Assembly (NCBI RefSeq): GCF_003860345.1
Contig: NZ_CP034179.1
Coordinates: forward strand, 1,302,001-1,366,000
Direction of reading: 5' to 3'
DNA length: 64,000 nucleotides
From: Caenibius tardaugens NBRC 16725
GTDB taxonomy: Bacteria > Pseudomonadota > Alphaproteobacteria > Sphingomonadales > Sphingomonadaceae
In this document: piece by piece, positions 51,532 to 60,679 of the stretch
Layout of the letters: each line of letters opens with the position of its first letter
Position numbering within the stretch: position 1 is the first letter of the stretch
Translations under genes and position numbers: made by a program
The notes under the pieces: model-generated
What the model saw: only the letters and a program-made list of their open reading frames with translations
Databases searched by the model: none
Told to the model about the DNA's origin: nothing

Positions 51532-54012
51532 ATGTTCACCCGGCAGCTCTATGGCTCGACATGCGTGGTTGCACTCATCGCCGGACTCGCAAGCGTCCCG
51601 GCATTTGCGCAAGGCACCGATGCACCCGCGGCAAAACCGCAAAACGTTACGCCGCAAACCAACACAGGCCTTGCGGAAATTGTCGTCACCGCCACGCGGC
51701 GCGACACTGATCTGCAATCCACGCCAGTATCCGTTTCGGCTGTCGACGCCAGTCTGATCGCGCAGGCCGCACCGCGCGATCTGGGCGATATTGCCGCCTT
51801 CGTGCCCAACTTCTCCGCTGCCACCATCGCCAATTTCAACGCGGCGAGTTTCGCCATGCGCGGTGTCGGACAGACATCGATCATCGTCTATTTTGAACCG
51901 CCGGTTGCCGTGCTCGTCGACGACTTCGTTGTGCCATCGGTGCAAACCCAATTGCTGGACACGTTCGACATCGCCCAGGTCGAAGTTCTGCGCGGTCCCC
52001 AGGGCACCCTGTTCGGCAAGAACACGACCGGCGGCGTCGTGACAGTGCGCACCAAGCGGCCGGTTCTCAATTATCTCGGGTTCGATGCCCGCGCGGAAGT
52101 GGGCGATTTCGGGCAGAAGAAAGTCCAGGCCGCGCTCAATGTCCCGATTGGCGATATCGCCGCATTGCGGGTCGTGGGCGGGTATGAAAAATCCGACGGC
52201 TATTACAAGAACGGCGCCTGTTATGGCCCGGTGACAGGGTTCGTCGCCAACAAGTTCGAAGGTGCGAAAGGGTGCCTCGACGGTTCCCGACTGGGTGGGA
52301 AGGATGTCTGGCAAGCCCGCGCCAAACTGCTGATCGAGCCGTCATCGAATTTTTCCGCCCTGTTACAGTACGAATGGATTCGCGACCGGTCGGATGTCGT
52401 CCCGTCAGTCAACGAAAACTACCTCTATACCGGCACCGGCGCCTTCGTGACCGATCTGCTCGGCCTGACCGACCCGGGTGCGAAAGGTACCGATCCGCTC
52501 AAACGCGCCGCCTACACCGGCCGCGAAGACGGGCTGATGTACATGAACAAGGGGCAGCGTATTTCGGTGGATGGCTTTTATGCCAATCTCCAGTACGACA
52601 CGGGCATCGGCACGATCAGTTCGGTCACCGGATACCGGTTCCAGCGTTCGCGCATTCCCAATTCCTATGCCGGTGCCACAGCTGTTGGCAACGACGGGCA
52701 ACTCTTGTCATTTTTCGACGCGAGCCGGGATGACAATCGCAAGACATGGCAACAGGAACTGCGCTTCGCCTCCGATCTCGAAGGGCCTTTCAACTTTGTC
52801 GCAGGCGGCTTCTACCAGCGCGACAAGATCGATTTCTGCGTGGCGCAGTTGCTCGGCTTTCTCGACCTGACCTCCGGGCCACTGCCTTTCGGGGAATGGA
52901 ACAACACCCCCTATATGCTGTGCAATGCCCAGCGTTCCAAATCGCGGGCCGTGTTCTTCGAAGGCACGCTGAAACTGGGTGAGAAACTGACCCTTTCCGC
53001 AGGCGGCCGCTACACTTGGGATAACAAGACCTGGCTCGGCCGGCAGCAGACCTTCATCCCGGCGCTGGGCGGCGGTTTCGATCCCAGCATTTCGATCGAT
53101 CACGCCCTCGATGCCAGCGTTTACAAATATCCCGCCAATGTCATCACCCTGACTGACAAATGGCGCCAGCCCACCTATCGGGCTAGCATCAGCTATCAGG
53201 CCAACGACGATCTCTATCTGTTTGGCACCTATTCCCACGGGTACAAGGGTGGCGGATTCAACGATCAGATTGGTGGTTTTGCGGCATTCGGTGATGACCT
53301 GAACGCCTTCCGCGAGGCCGCCCGCGCAACCAGCCCGGAAAAGGCTGACAGCTTCGAAATCGGCTTCAAGTCCGAATTTCTCGACAACCGCGTGCGCCTG
53401 AACGCGACAGCGTTCTATGTGAAGTACAGCGATCTGCAAAAGCAGCTCAACGTTCCGATCGAGGTCAACGGCCAGCCCAATCAGGTCACGCTGTTTGTCA
53501 ACGCCGCCAGCGCGGACGTGAAAGGTCTGGAAATCGAAGCCTCCGCCACCCCGGTCGAAGGGCTGACCCTGCGCGGGGTACTGGGTTATCAGGACGGCAA
53601 GTACAAGAAGTATACGGCTGCCAACGCCGGGTACGATCTGGCCAGCGCGCCGCTGGATCGCGCACCGAAATGGCAATGGACGGCAGACGCGGTCTATTCC
53701 TTGCCGGTGAGCGATAATCTCAAGCTGACCTTCAACGGCAACGTTGCCTACACCGGGCGCAATCTCAACACGCAGGCGATTGACGATCCCCTGGGCAATA
53801 CGTTCCTCAATGCCCGCACACTGGTGAACGGATCGATCACCCTCGCTGAAACCGAGAACAAGTATTACGTCCGGCTGGTCGGAAAGAACCTCACCGACAA
53901 ACGCTATCGGGTGGGCATACAAAACGTGGCCGGGCTCTGGCTCAACTCGCAATATGGTCCCCCGCGTTACTTCGGGCTCGAAGTCGGTGTTTCCTTTGGC
54001 AGCGAAAAATGA
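51532..54012 (+). CDS. TonB-dependent outer-membrane receptor 3
   Basis: An 826-residue receptor with signal peptide (about residues 1-27, ...LASVPAFAQ), plug start LAEIVVTATRRDTDLQSTPVSVS, plug motif VEVLRGPQGTLFGKNTTGGVV and barrel. It ends VSFGSEK, so the usual terminal Phe is followed by four residues. The plug differs from receptors 1 and 2, placing it in another subgroup. The ATG at 51532 follows AAGGAGAG. A 97-base gap with hairpins separates it from the quinohaemoprotein gene, suggesting one unit: uptake receptor, periplasmic dehydrogenase and TetR regulator. Confidence 0.93.
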   Translation: MFTRQLYGSTCVVALIAGLASVPAFAQGTDAPAAKPQNVTPQTNTGLAEIVVTATRRDTDLQSTPVSVSAVDASLIAQAAPRDLGDIAAFVPNFSAATIANFNAASFAMRGVGQTSIIVYFEPPVAVLVDDFVVPSVQTQLLDTFDIAQVEVLRGPQGTLFGKNTTGGVVTVRTKRPVLNYLGFDARAEVGDFGQKKVQAALNVPIGDIAALRVVGGYEKSDGYYKNGACYGPVTGFVANKFEGAKGCLDGSRLGGKDVWQARAKLLIEPSSNFSALLQYEWIRDRSDVVPSVNENYLYTGTGAFVTDLLGLTDPGAKGTDPLKRAAYTGREDGLMYMNKGQRISVDGFYANLQYDTGIGTISSVTGYRFQRSRIPNSYAGATAVGNDGQLLSFFDASRDDNRKTWQQELRFASDLEGPFNFVAGGFYQRDKIDFCVAQLLGFLDLTSGPLPFGEWNNTPYMLCNAQRSKSRAVFFEGTLKLGEKLTLSAGGRYTWDNKTWLGRQQTFIPALGGGFDPSISIDHALDASVYKYPANVITLTDKWRQPTYRASISYQANDDLYLFGTYSHGYKGGGFNDQIGGFAAFGDDLNAFREAARATSPEKADSFEIGFKSEFLDNRVRLNATAFYVKYSDLQKQLNVPIEVNGQPNQVTLFVNAASADVKGLEIEASATPVEGLTLRGVLGYQDGKYKKYTAANAGYDLASAPLDRAPKWQWTADAVYSLPVSDNLKLTFNGNVAYTGRNLNTQAIDDPLGNTFLNARTLVNGSITLAETENKYYVRLVGKNLTDKRYRVGIQNVAGLWLNSQYGPPRYFGLEVGVSFGSEK

Positions 54013-54017
54013 ACCTG

Positions 54018-54057
54018 CGACCGGTGACCTGGCGGTCTTCTGTCAGGTCACCGGTCG
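54018..54057 (+). terminator. Strong hairpin after TonB receptor 3
   Basis: CGACCGGTGACCTG and CAGGTCACCGGTCG form a perfect 14-bp stem with a 12-base loop starting six bases after the receptor stop. No T-run follows, so partial termination or 3'-end stabilisation seems likelier than complete termination. Confidence 0.6.
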
Positions 54058-54073
54058 TCACGGTGCGCCGTGA
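54058..54073 (+). repeat. Second small hairpin in the receptor-dehydrogenase gap
   Basis: TCACGG-TGCG-CCGTGA abuts the previous hairpin. Together the pair could set the expression ratio of receptor and dehydrogenase. Confidence 0.4.
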
Positions 54074-54109
54074 TCAATGTGCGCCGTAACCCGTGATAAG
54101 GCGAAGTTG

Positions 54110-56275
54110 ATGGTTTTGCGGACACATGCGCGCGCAGTACTGAACGGAGCACTCGCCACCATCGCCCTGCTCTCGCTCGCCGCGTGTGGCGCATCAGGAG
54201 CCAACGATGGGCAAGGCACCGGCCACGACACGCCCGCCGGGACGCGCTGGCTCACGCAGTTGAACGACGATAGCGACGGGGATGATTGGCCCGCTTTCGG
54301 TCGCACCTATGGCGAACAGCATTACAGCCCGCTGGCAGAAATCAATGCGGACAATGTCGGGAAACTGGGGCTTGTCTGGGCGGTCGACCTCCCTCCTGGC
54401 AATCCGGCGACAGGGCCGATCGAGGTCGCCGGCACAGTCTATCTCGCCAGCGGCTATTCCGTGGTGCGCGCAATCGATGTCGCCACCGGCAAAGTGAAAT
54501 GGACTTACGATCCCAAGGCGCCAGAGGCATCCGGCATCAAGCTGCGGCAGGGCTGGGGCAGCCGGGGCATCGCCTACTGGAATCACAAGGTGATCACGGC
54601 GACGCAGGATGGCCGCTTGATTGCGCTGGACGAAACGACAGGCAAGCCAGCCTGGTCTGTCGAAACGTTCGGCAAGGACGATCCGATGTTCATTTCCGGC
54701 CCGCCACGGGTGTTCGACGGCAAAGTGATCATCGGGAATGCCGGATCGGACGAAAGCGCCGTACGCGGCTTCGTCACCGCCTGGGATGCGGATACCGGCA
54801 AGTTCCTGTGGAAGTTCCACACCGTGCCCGGCAACCCGGCAGACGGCTTTGAGAACAAGGCGATGGAAATGGCCGCCAAGACCTGGTCAGGGAACTGGTG
54901 GACATATGGCGGCGGCGGCAGTGTCTGGAACGCGATCACTTACGACAAGGCCAACGACCAGATCCTGCTCGGGACGGGCAATGGCGCACCGTGGAACCAC
55001 AAGATCCGCTCCAAAGGCGTGGGTGACAATCTGTTCGTGTGCTCGATTGTCGCGCTGGATGCGAAAACCGGTGCCTACAAATGGCATTACCAGATCAATC
55101 CGGGCGAAAGCTGGGATTTCAACGCCGCCATGGATATGGAACTGGCCGATCTGACCATTGACGGCAAACCACGGCAGGTGGTGATGACCGCGCCCAAGAA
55201 TGGCTTTTACTACGTCATCGATCGCAAGAACGGAAAGCTGATTTCGGCGGAACCGTTTGTAACCGTGACATGGGCCAGCAAGATCGATCTGGCGACCGGT
55301 CGTCCGGTCGAAACACCCGGCGTTCGGTATGAAAGCGGCAAGACCACGATGCGTCCCACGCCTCTGGGCGCGCATAGCTGGATGCCGATGGCGTTCAGCC
55401 CCAAATCGGGGCTTGCCTATATTCCGGCCATCGATTTGCAGGTGCATTTCGACGATACGGGCATCACGCGGGAAAACTTCCGTTTCAGTGGCAACATGGG
55501 GCTTTCCCCCGGCGTGGGATATTCCATCGATGCGGGCGACACGCCGGTTACCGGTTGGCTGATCGCATGGGACCCCACCGCCCAGAAAGCGCGCTGGAAA
55601 ATTCCGATGGATGTGCATCTGAATGGCGGCGTCATGGCGACCGGGGGCAACCTTGTCTTTCAGGGGCGCCCCGATGGTGGTTTCTCCGCGTATGACGCGA
55701 TGTCGGGCAAGCGGCTATGGAACTTCGATGCACGCGCTGGCGTGATCGCGCCGCCGATCACCTACAGGGTGAAGGGCAAACAGTACGTGACGGTTATCGC
55801 AGGTATCGGCACGAGTGCGGGTCTGTTCGGGCCGATGTTCGCGAAGTACGGGATCGATTACCGCACCCAGGCCCGGCGTGTGCTGACGTTCGCGCTGGAT
55901 GGCAAACTGCAACTGCCCCCGCGCGAACCATTCAAACCCGTCGCTTTCGCCGATCAGGATTACAAACCTGATCCTGTCGCCGCCGGTCAGGGCGAAACCC
56001 TTTATGCGGGCCGCTGTGCGGTATGCCATGGCACAGCCGTTGTCGCAGGCGGATCGGCCCCGGATCTTCGCACATCACCTATCGCGGCCGATCCGGCGGC
56101 GTTTTCGCAAGTCGTCAAGGAGGGCGCGCTGGTCCCGGCAGGCATGCCGCGCTTTGGGGAATTTTCCCAAAAGCAGATCGACAGCCTGCGCCAGTATATA
56201 CGCGACCGTGCGCATGCCTTGCGCACCGGCGAAGCGGATACAACTGTCGGTTCCGCGCACAAGACCAGCGGATGA
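54110..56275 (+). CDS. Lipoprotein quinohaemoprotein (PQQ + cytochrome c) alcohol dehydrogenase
   Basis: A 721-residue dehydrogenase. A signal sequence ends in lipobox LAAC (Cys near 26). The PQQ propeller (~60-590) has DWPAFGRTYGEQHYSPLAEIN, the catalytic-Asp phrase NPGESWDFNAAMDMELADL and PKNGFYYVIDRKNGKLI. The C-terminal cytochrome c (~630-700) has CAVCHG with Met in GMPRFG. The vicinal Cys-Cys near residue 120 of most methanol/ethanol-type quinoproteins is missing: the equivalent region reads KLRQGWGSRGIAYW. The ATG at 54110 has AAGG upstream. It would oxidise an alcohol in the periplasm, anchored by lipid. TetR follows three bases later. Confidence 0.9.
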   Translation: MVLRTHARAVLNGALATIALLSLAACGASGANDGQGTGHDTPAGTRWLTQLNDDSDGDDWPAFGRTYGEQHYSPLAEINADNVGKLGLVWAVDLPPGNPATGPIEVAGTVYLASGYSVVRAIDVATGKVKWTYDPKAPEASGIKLRQGWGSRGIAYWNHKVITATQDGRLIALDETTGKPAWSVETFGKDDPMFISGPPRVFDGKVIIGNAGSDESAVRGFVTAWDADTGKFLWKFHTVPGNPADGFENKAMEMAAKTWSGNWWTYGGGGSVWNAITYDKANDQILLGTGNGAPWNHKIRSKGVGDNLFVCSIVALDAKTGAYKWHYQINPGESWDFNAAMDMELADLTIDGKPRQVVMTAPKNGFYYVIDRKNGKLISAEPFVTVTWASKIDLATGRPVETPGVRYESGKTTMRPTPLGAHSWMPMAFSPKSGLAYIPAIDLQVHFDDTGITRENFRFSGNMGLSPGVGYSIDAGDTPVTGWLIAWDPTAQKARWKIPMDVHLNGGVMATGGNLVFQGRPDGGFSAYDAMSGKRLWNFDARAGVIAPPITYRVKGKQYVTVIAGIGTSAGLFGPMFAKYGIDYRTQARRVLTFALDGKLQLPPREPFKPVAFADQDYKPDPVAAGQGETLYAGRCAVCHGTAVVAGGSAPDLRTSPIAADPAAFSQVVKEGALVPAGMPRFGEFSQKQIDSLRQYIRDRAHALRTGEADTTVGSAHKTSG

Positions 56276-56278
56276 TCT

Positions 56279-57022
56279 ATGCCTGCGCATCGATCGCCAT
56301 CCGCATCTCTGTCCTTCTCAAAGGCCGATGCGGTGGCTGGCGCCGTGCGTGAACCACCTGACCCGAACACAACCGCGGAAAGGCGGGAGACCGCCACCCC
56401 GACCCGCCAATCGCTGAAAAGCGCGCAGACCCGCAGCAGGCTGATCGAAGCCACGATCCAGTGTCTGGTGGAACGGGGTTATGCAGGCACCACGACACCG
56501 CTGGTGGCGAAGGCGGCAGGCCTTTCGCGCGGCGCAATGCTGCACCATTTCGAGAACAGCGCGACCTTGATCCGTGCAACCATCGTGGAGCTTCACGAAC
56601 GGCGTCTACGGGCCTTTCGCCGTTCATCGGAAGCAAGCCAGCACGACCCCGCGACAATGGTCAGCGCCTATTGGCGTCAAGTCCAGCGCCCGGCATTCAT
56701 CGCCTTTCAGGAACTGGCGATGGCCGCGCGGACCGATGCGGAACTTTCCCAGATCATGCTGCCGCTGCAACTTGAGTATCGCGAACGTTTTAATGCCGAG
56801 GCCATCATGCTGTTTCCCGAATGGCATTCCGCACCCGACCAGTTCGCACACGCCATGGCACTGTCGCAGACATTGATCGAAGGGATGGCCACCAGCCTGA
56901 CGACAGGGGCCCTCGATGAAACCATGGTCCCGGCATTGCTGAAACTGCTGGAAGACAAGATCAGGGCCATGCGCCCGGATGCCACATCCCAGGAAAGGAC
57001 AGCCGGATATGCCCAGCCTTGA
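56279..57022 (+). CDS. TetR-family transcriptional regulator
   Basis: A 247-residue regulator with a ~45-residue, disordered N-terminal extension (PNTTAERRETATPTRQ) before the TetR HTH: RSRLIEATIQCLVERGYAGTTTPLVAKAAGLSRGAMLHHFENSATLI. The helical C-terminal domain has an uncommon LPLQLEYRERFNAEAIMLFPEW segment. It lies three bases after the quinohaemoprotein gene, and its own end overlaps the SnoaL-like gene by 14 bases, so it belongs to that unit and probably represses it in response to the substrate. The start could be further in; the extension is long for the family. Confidence 0.87.
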   Translation: MPAHRSPSASLSFSKADAVAGAVREPPDPNTTAERRETATPTRQSLKSAQTRSRLIEATIQCLVERGYAGTTTPLVAKAAGLSRGAMLHHFENSATLIRATIVELHERRLRAFRRSSEASQHDPATMVSAYWRQVQRPAFIAFQELAMAARTDAELSQIMLPLQLEYRERFNAEAIMLFPEWHSAPDQFAHAMALSQTLIEGMATSLTTGALDETMVPALLKLLEDKIRAMRPDATSQERTAGYAQP

Positions 57023-57563
57023 AAATCGCCTGGCCCGTCTGGAGGCAGAATCGCAGATCCGGCAACTGGTCGCGCGGTATTGCTTCACGATCGACGATCG
57101 CGACATCGCCGGTATCCGTGCGCTGTTTACATCGGATGCCCTGCTGCAATCGGCTGACGGCGTGATGCATGCCCGTGGGATCGACGCGATCATGGCCCAA
57201 TACGATGCCCGGTTCGCCGTGCTGGGGCCGGGCCATCATTTCATGCACGACATCCAGATCGATTTTATCGGCGATGGCGATCGGGACGCCACCGGGCGTG
57301 TCAGCGGTCATGCGGAATTGTGGCGCAACGACCGGATGATGGTCGCGGCGATCCGGTACAACGACAGGTATCGCAACACCGATGACGGCTGGAAGATCGC
57401 GGAACGGTCGATCCATTTCCTCTATTACGTGGCGATAGAGGATTACCCCAACATTCTGGCGACACCGCTACGCAACCATGCCTATGCCCATCCCATGCCC
57501 GCCGATTTCCCGGAACCGTTGCCGGGCTGGATCGCATACAAGGCCGCGCACGCGCATGATTGA
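57009..57563 (+). CDS. SnoaL-like / NTF2-fold protein
   Basis: A 184-residue protein of the SnoaL_4-like NTF2 fold: ENRLARLEAESQIRQLVARYCFTIDDRDIAGIRALFTSDALLQSADG, then HHFMHDIQIDFIGDGDRDATGRVSGHAELWRNDRMM and a YYVAIEDYP segment. Members include scytalone dehydratases, ring hydroxylase small-like proteins and isomerases. Catalytic His/Asp of dehydratases are only partly recognisable. It begins inside the TetR gene (14-base overlap). It may act on the product of the quinohaemoprotein, but that is inference. Confidence 0.78.
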   Translation: MPSLENRLARLEAESQIRQLVARYCFTIDDRDIAGIRALFTSDALLQSADGVMHARGIDAIMAQYDARFAVLGPGHHFMHDIQIDFIGDGDRDATGRVSGHAELWRNDRMMVAAIRYNDRYRNTDDGWKIAERSIHFLYYVAIEDYPNILATPLRNHAYAHPMPADFPEPLPGWIAYKAAHAHD

Positions 57564-57883
57564 ACGGTGCATCATTGCGGCTTTCCCTATCGCCAAAGCC
57601 CGAAAATGGCGCAGAAACTTTCTGACATGCGGCACAAAAAAGACAGTCATGGATGCCTTTTTTTGTCATGGTGGGTAAGCTAGGATGCACAGACGACCGT
57701 ACTATGGATTGCGGCGACAAGGGGAGAATGCACCGTGTCCGGGCAACGCCGAACCAGTATGACCCCCGTCACGCGTCTTCCCCGAGGGGGCGCTGTGGCG
57801 CATAGCCTTTGCACCGGCAAGGAGGCTGCCCCACGCACCATGACGGGATACGGCAAATTCCGGATAGGGGCAGGAGCCCGGGC
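57564..57883. other. Leader region of the CoA-transferase operon
   Basis: A 320-base gap. It holds a T-rich stretch near 57660 with AAAAAAG...CTTTTTT inverted symmetry, a short frame (57728-57805, 25 codons) preceded by AAGGGGAG, and a 15-codon frame at 57840-57887 whose TGA overlaps the CoA-transferase ATG. Both short frames are weak. It probably carries the operon promoter. Confidence 0.4.
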
Positions 57884-59092
57884 ATGAGCGGGCGCGGCAA
57901 GGGCCCCCTCGCCGGGGTCAAGGTTCTCGATCTTACCAGCGTCCTTATGGGCCCCTATGCGACGCAGATTTTCGCGGATCTCGGGGCGGATGTGATCAAG
58001 GTGGAAAGCCCGCAGGGCGATACCACCCGCTTCATCCCGCCGGGGCCCGATCCGTCACGCGGGGCAATGTTCCTGAACGCCAATCGCGGGAAACGCAGCC
58101 TCGCGATGGACCTGAAACAACCCGAAGCCCGCGCCGCCCTGCTCCGTCTCGCGCAAGATGCGGACGTATTCATCCATTCGATGCGCTCGCGTGCGATCAG
58201 CCGTCTCGGGCTGGGCTACCCCGCCTTGCGCGAAACCAATCCCCAGATCATTTACGCCAACCTTTATGGCTTTGCCCGGGGCGGACCTTATCGCGATTAT
58301 CCCGCCTATGACGATATCGTGCAGGCGGCGTCCGGCATTGTCGATCTGCAGGCGCGCCTGTCAGGGGGCGAACCGACATATGCCGCCACGGTTATCGCGG
58401 ACAAGGTCGCCGGGCTGACGGGCGCCTACTCCGTTCTTGCCGCGCTCTATGCCCGCGAACGCACGGGCATCGGGCAGGAAATCGAAGTCCCGATGTTCGA
58501 GACGCTCGTTTCCTTTGCCATGGTGGAACATTTGTGCGGATCGCTGTTCGTGCCCCCGGAAGGCCCGCCGGAATATCCCAGAGTCACATCGGAAGCCCGC
58601 CGCCCCTATCGCACGGCGGACGGTTACATTGGCGTGATGATCTATAACGACAAGCACTGGCAGGCGTTTTTCGACGTGCTGGGCAATCCGGAATGGTCAC
58701 GCGATCCCATGTTCGCATCGATGCGCTCGCGCACCCACAATATTGGCAAGGTGCTGGCCAAAGTGGCGGAGGTGATCGCCACCCGCACCACCGACGACTG
58801 GTTCGCGCTTTTCCGGCAGGCGCAGATTCCAGCCATGCCGATCACCAGCCTCAACGATCTGCTGCACGATCCGCATCTGGTCGAAACAGGCTTCTGGCAG
58901 GAACGGGAAACGCCGTGCGGGACCTTGCGCTTTCCGGGCATACCGACGACATTTTCCGAAACACCGGGGGCGATAGGCGATCCCGGCCCGGCACTGGGCG
59001 AAGACAGTCAGGCGATATTGGCGGAGGCAGGGTTTACCGCAGACGAGATCGCCCGGCTGCTGGAAAGCGGTGCCGTGAAGGCAGCGGTATGA
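57884..59092 (+). CDS. CaiB/BaiF (family III) CoA-transferase
   Basis: A 402-residue CoA-transferase of the formyl-CoA transferase family: GPLAGVKVLDLTSVLMGPYATQIFADLGADVIKVE, NANRGKRSLAMDLKQPEARAALLRL, IYANLYGFARGGPYRDYPAYDD with the likely nucleophilic Asp near residue 143, and LHDPHLVETGFWQE. It moves CoA between acyl groups to activate an acid. ATG 57884 has AGGAG nine bases upstream; the open frame to 57809 is unsupported. It overlaps the DUF35 gene by four bases, leading a cluster typical of steroid/terpenoid-acid side-chain breakdown. Confidence 0.92.
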   Translation: MSGRGKGPLAGVKVLDLTSVLMGPYATQIFADLGADVIKVESPQGDTTRFIPPGPDPSRGAMFLNANRGKRSLAMDLKQPEARAALLRLAQDADVFIHSMRSRAISRLGLGYPALRETNPQIIYANLYGFARGGPYRDYPAYDDIVQAASGIVDLQARLSGGEPTYAATVIADKVAGLTGAYSVLAALYARERTGIGQEIEVPMFETLVSFAMVEHLCGSLFVPPEGPPEYPRVTSEARRPYRTADGYIGVMIYNDKHWQAFFDVLGNPEWSRDPMFASMRSRTHNIGKVLAKVAEVIATRTTDDWFALFRQAQIPAMPITSLNDLLHDPHLVETGFWQERETPCGTLRFPGIPTTFSETPGAIGDPGPALGEDSQAILAEAGFTADEIARLLESGAVKAAV

Positions 59093-59451
59093 CCAGCCCC
59101 GAAGCACACTGGCGCGCGATGCTGGCCCAGGGGCAGCTCGTGCTGCAACGCACGCGCGATGGCCGTGCCATCTTCCCCCCGCGTGTGGCGGCGCCGGGCA
59201 GCGGCGACGATGCGCTGGAATGGTTTGCATCCACAGGCACAGGAAGCGTCTACAGCTTTTCCTGGGTGCAGCAGCGCCCACCGAAGGCACCGTACAACGT
59301 CGCGCTGATTGATCTTGATGACGGGGTTCGGGTGATGAGCCGGGTTGAAAACGTGACACCCGATACCTTGCACATTGGCCTACAGGTGGAAGCGGTCATC
59401 GACCAGAGCGGCGAGGCGCCACTGCTGCTGTTCCGCCCGGTGGGGGCATAG
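59089..59451 (+). CDS. DUF35/OB-fold protein lacking the zinc-ribbon cysteines
   Basis: A 120-residue protein of the DUF35 family, partner of thiolase-like Ltp2/SCP-X proteins. The usual N-terminal rubredoxin-like CxxC...CxxC part reads RTRDGRAIFPPRVAAPGSGDDALEW: the shape is kept but all four Cys are gone. The OB-fold follows (GSVYSFSWVQQRPPKAPYNVALIDLDDGVRVMSRV, GLQVEAVID). It presumably still docks on the adjacent thiolase-like protein and shapes its acyl-CoA site. It overlaps the CoA-transferase by four bases and ends two bases before the Ltp2-like start. Confidence 0.87.
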   Translation: MTSPEAHWRAMLAQGQLVLQRTRDGRAIFPPRVAAPGSGDDALEWFASTGTGSVYSFSWVQQRPPKAPYNVALIDLDDGVRVMSRVENVTPDTLHIGLQVEAVIDQSGEAPLLLFRPVGA

Positions 59452-59453
59452 CC

Positions 59454-60605
59454 ATGGGTGATCTGTTTCCACGCGGGAAAACCGCCATCGCGGGACTGGC
59501 CACATACGGCATTGGCGAAATGCCGGGATACAGTTCGCTGGAACTCACCGCGCAAGCCGCGCTGCGCGCGCTGGCCGACGCAGGCCTGACCCTGCCGGAT
59601 GTGGACGCCCTGTATGTCTGCCAGCCGGACGATTTCTTTGCGGGGCTTTCCTTGGCCGAATATCTTGGCATCCACCCCCGCTATACCGACAACAACCGCA
59701 CGGGCGGCTCTGCCTTCATGAGTCATATGGCCAGCGCCGCACTGGCATTGCAGGCAGGCTATATCGACTGTGCCCTGATCGCCTATGGCTCCAACCAGCG
59801 GAGCAACGGCGGCAAGCTGGCCACCCGGATCACCAGCAATGTCTGGGATGCGCCTTATGCGCCGCTGTTTCCGCTGACATCCTATGCGCTGGCGACAGCG
59901 CGGCACATGCATGCATTCGGCACGACGCGCGAAGATCTCGCCGCTGTTGCGCTTGCGGCGCGGGCCTGGGCCAACACCAATCCCGAAGCGTTCGCCCGAG
60001 GCCCCCTGACGCTGGAGGACTGCCTTGCCGCTCGCATGATCAGCACCCCGATTTCGGTGCGCGATTGCTGTCTGGTGACGGACGGCGCCGCCGCGATCGT
60101 CATGACGCGCACCGATCGGGCGCGCGATCTGGCGCAAGCGCCGGTGCCGGTTCTGGGCGCAGCGGCCGCCACATGGTGGAACGCGATCACGCAGGCGCCC
60201 GATATCACCGTGACGGCGGCCAGCGAATCCGGCCCGCGCGCGATGGCCATGGCCGGGGTTGCCCCGGCGGATATCCAGACCGTGCAGCTCTATGACGCGT
60301 TCACGATCAACACGATCCTGTTTCTGGAAGACCTCGGCTTCTGCCCCAAAGGCGAAGGTGGGCGCTTCGTCAGCAGCGGCGCCATCGCGCCGGGCGGCAG
60401 CTTGCCGGTCAATACCAACGGCGGCGGCCTGTCCTACTGCCATCCGGGCATGTACGGCCTGTTTGCGATCATCGAGGCCGCACGGCAGATACGCGGGCAG
60501 GCGGCCAACCAACTCCCCGGAATCGATCTCGCTCTGGCGCATGGAAACGGCGGCACGCTGTCGAGCCAGGCTACGGTCATTCTGGGAAGCATGGCCACGG
60601 TATAG
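59454..60605 (+). CDS. Ltp2/SCP-X thiolase-fold protein
   Basis: A 383-residue thiolase-superfamily protein of the Ltp2/lipid-transfer group: ALADAGLTLPDVDALYVCQPD, RTGGSAFMSHMASAALALQAG, IQTVQLYDAFTINTILFLEDLGFCPKGEGG, NTNGGGLSYCHPGMYGLFAI and GGTLSSQATVIL. The nucleophilic Cys of degradative thiolases is replaced in TGGSAF, as usual in Ltp2-type aldolases; the late YCHPG is kept. Such proteins with a DUF35 partner cleave beta-hydroxy-acyl-CoA side chains (retro-aldol) in steroid degradation (family knowledge). Here it probably acts on the CoA ester made by the upstream transferase. Confidence 0.88.
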   Translation: MGDLFPRGKTAIAGLATYGIGEMPGYSSLELTAQAALRALADAGLTLPDVDALYVCQPDDFFAGLSLAEYLGIHPRYTDNNRTGGSAFMSHMASAALALQAGYIDCALIAYGSNQRSNGGKLATRITSNVWDAPYAPLFPLTSYALATARHMHAFGTTREDLAAVALAARAWANTNPEAFARGPLTLEDCLAARMISTPISVRDCCLVTDGAAAIVMTRTDRARDLAQAPVPVLGAAAATWWNAITQAPDITVTAASESGPRAMAMAGVAPADIQTVQLYDAFTINTILFLEDLGFCPKGEGGRFVSSGAIAPGGSLPVNTNGGGLSYCHPGMYGLFAIIEAARQIRGQAANQLPGIDLALAHGNGGTLSSQATVILGSMATV

Positions 60606-60624
60606 GCGGGGTCATGATCCCGCC
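60605..60624. terminator. Hairpin between convergent genes
   Basis: GGCGGGG and TCCCGCC (one G-U pair) flank TCATGA, immediately after the Ltp2-like stop and before the convergent VOC gene. It is a probable transcript end. Confidence 0.4.
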
Positions 60625-60679
60625 CGGCCCCCACCCCGCCCCCCGCTCCACACCAGCGGGGCAAGGGCCTGTCAGCCGT

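Noticed and set aside
57728-57805. 25-codon frame behind AAGGGGAG before the CoA-transferase
   Set aside because: Its sequence is Arg/Pro-rich with no hydrophobic pattern and no link to the next gene. Too weak to list as a gene.
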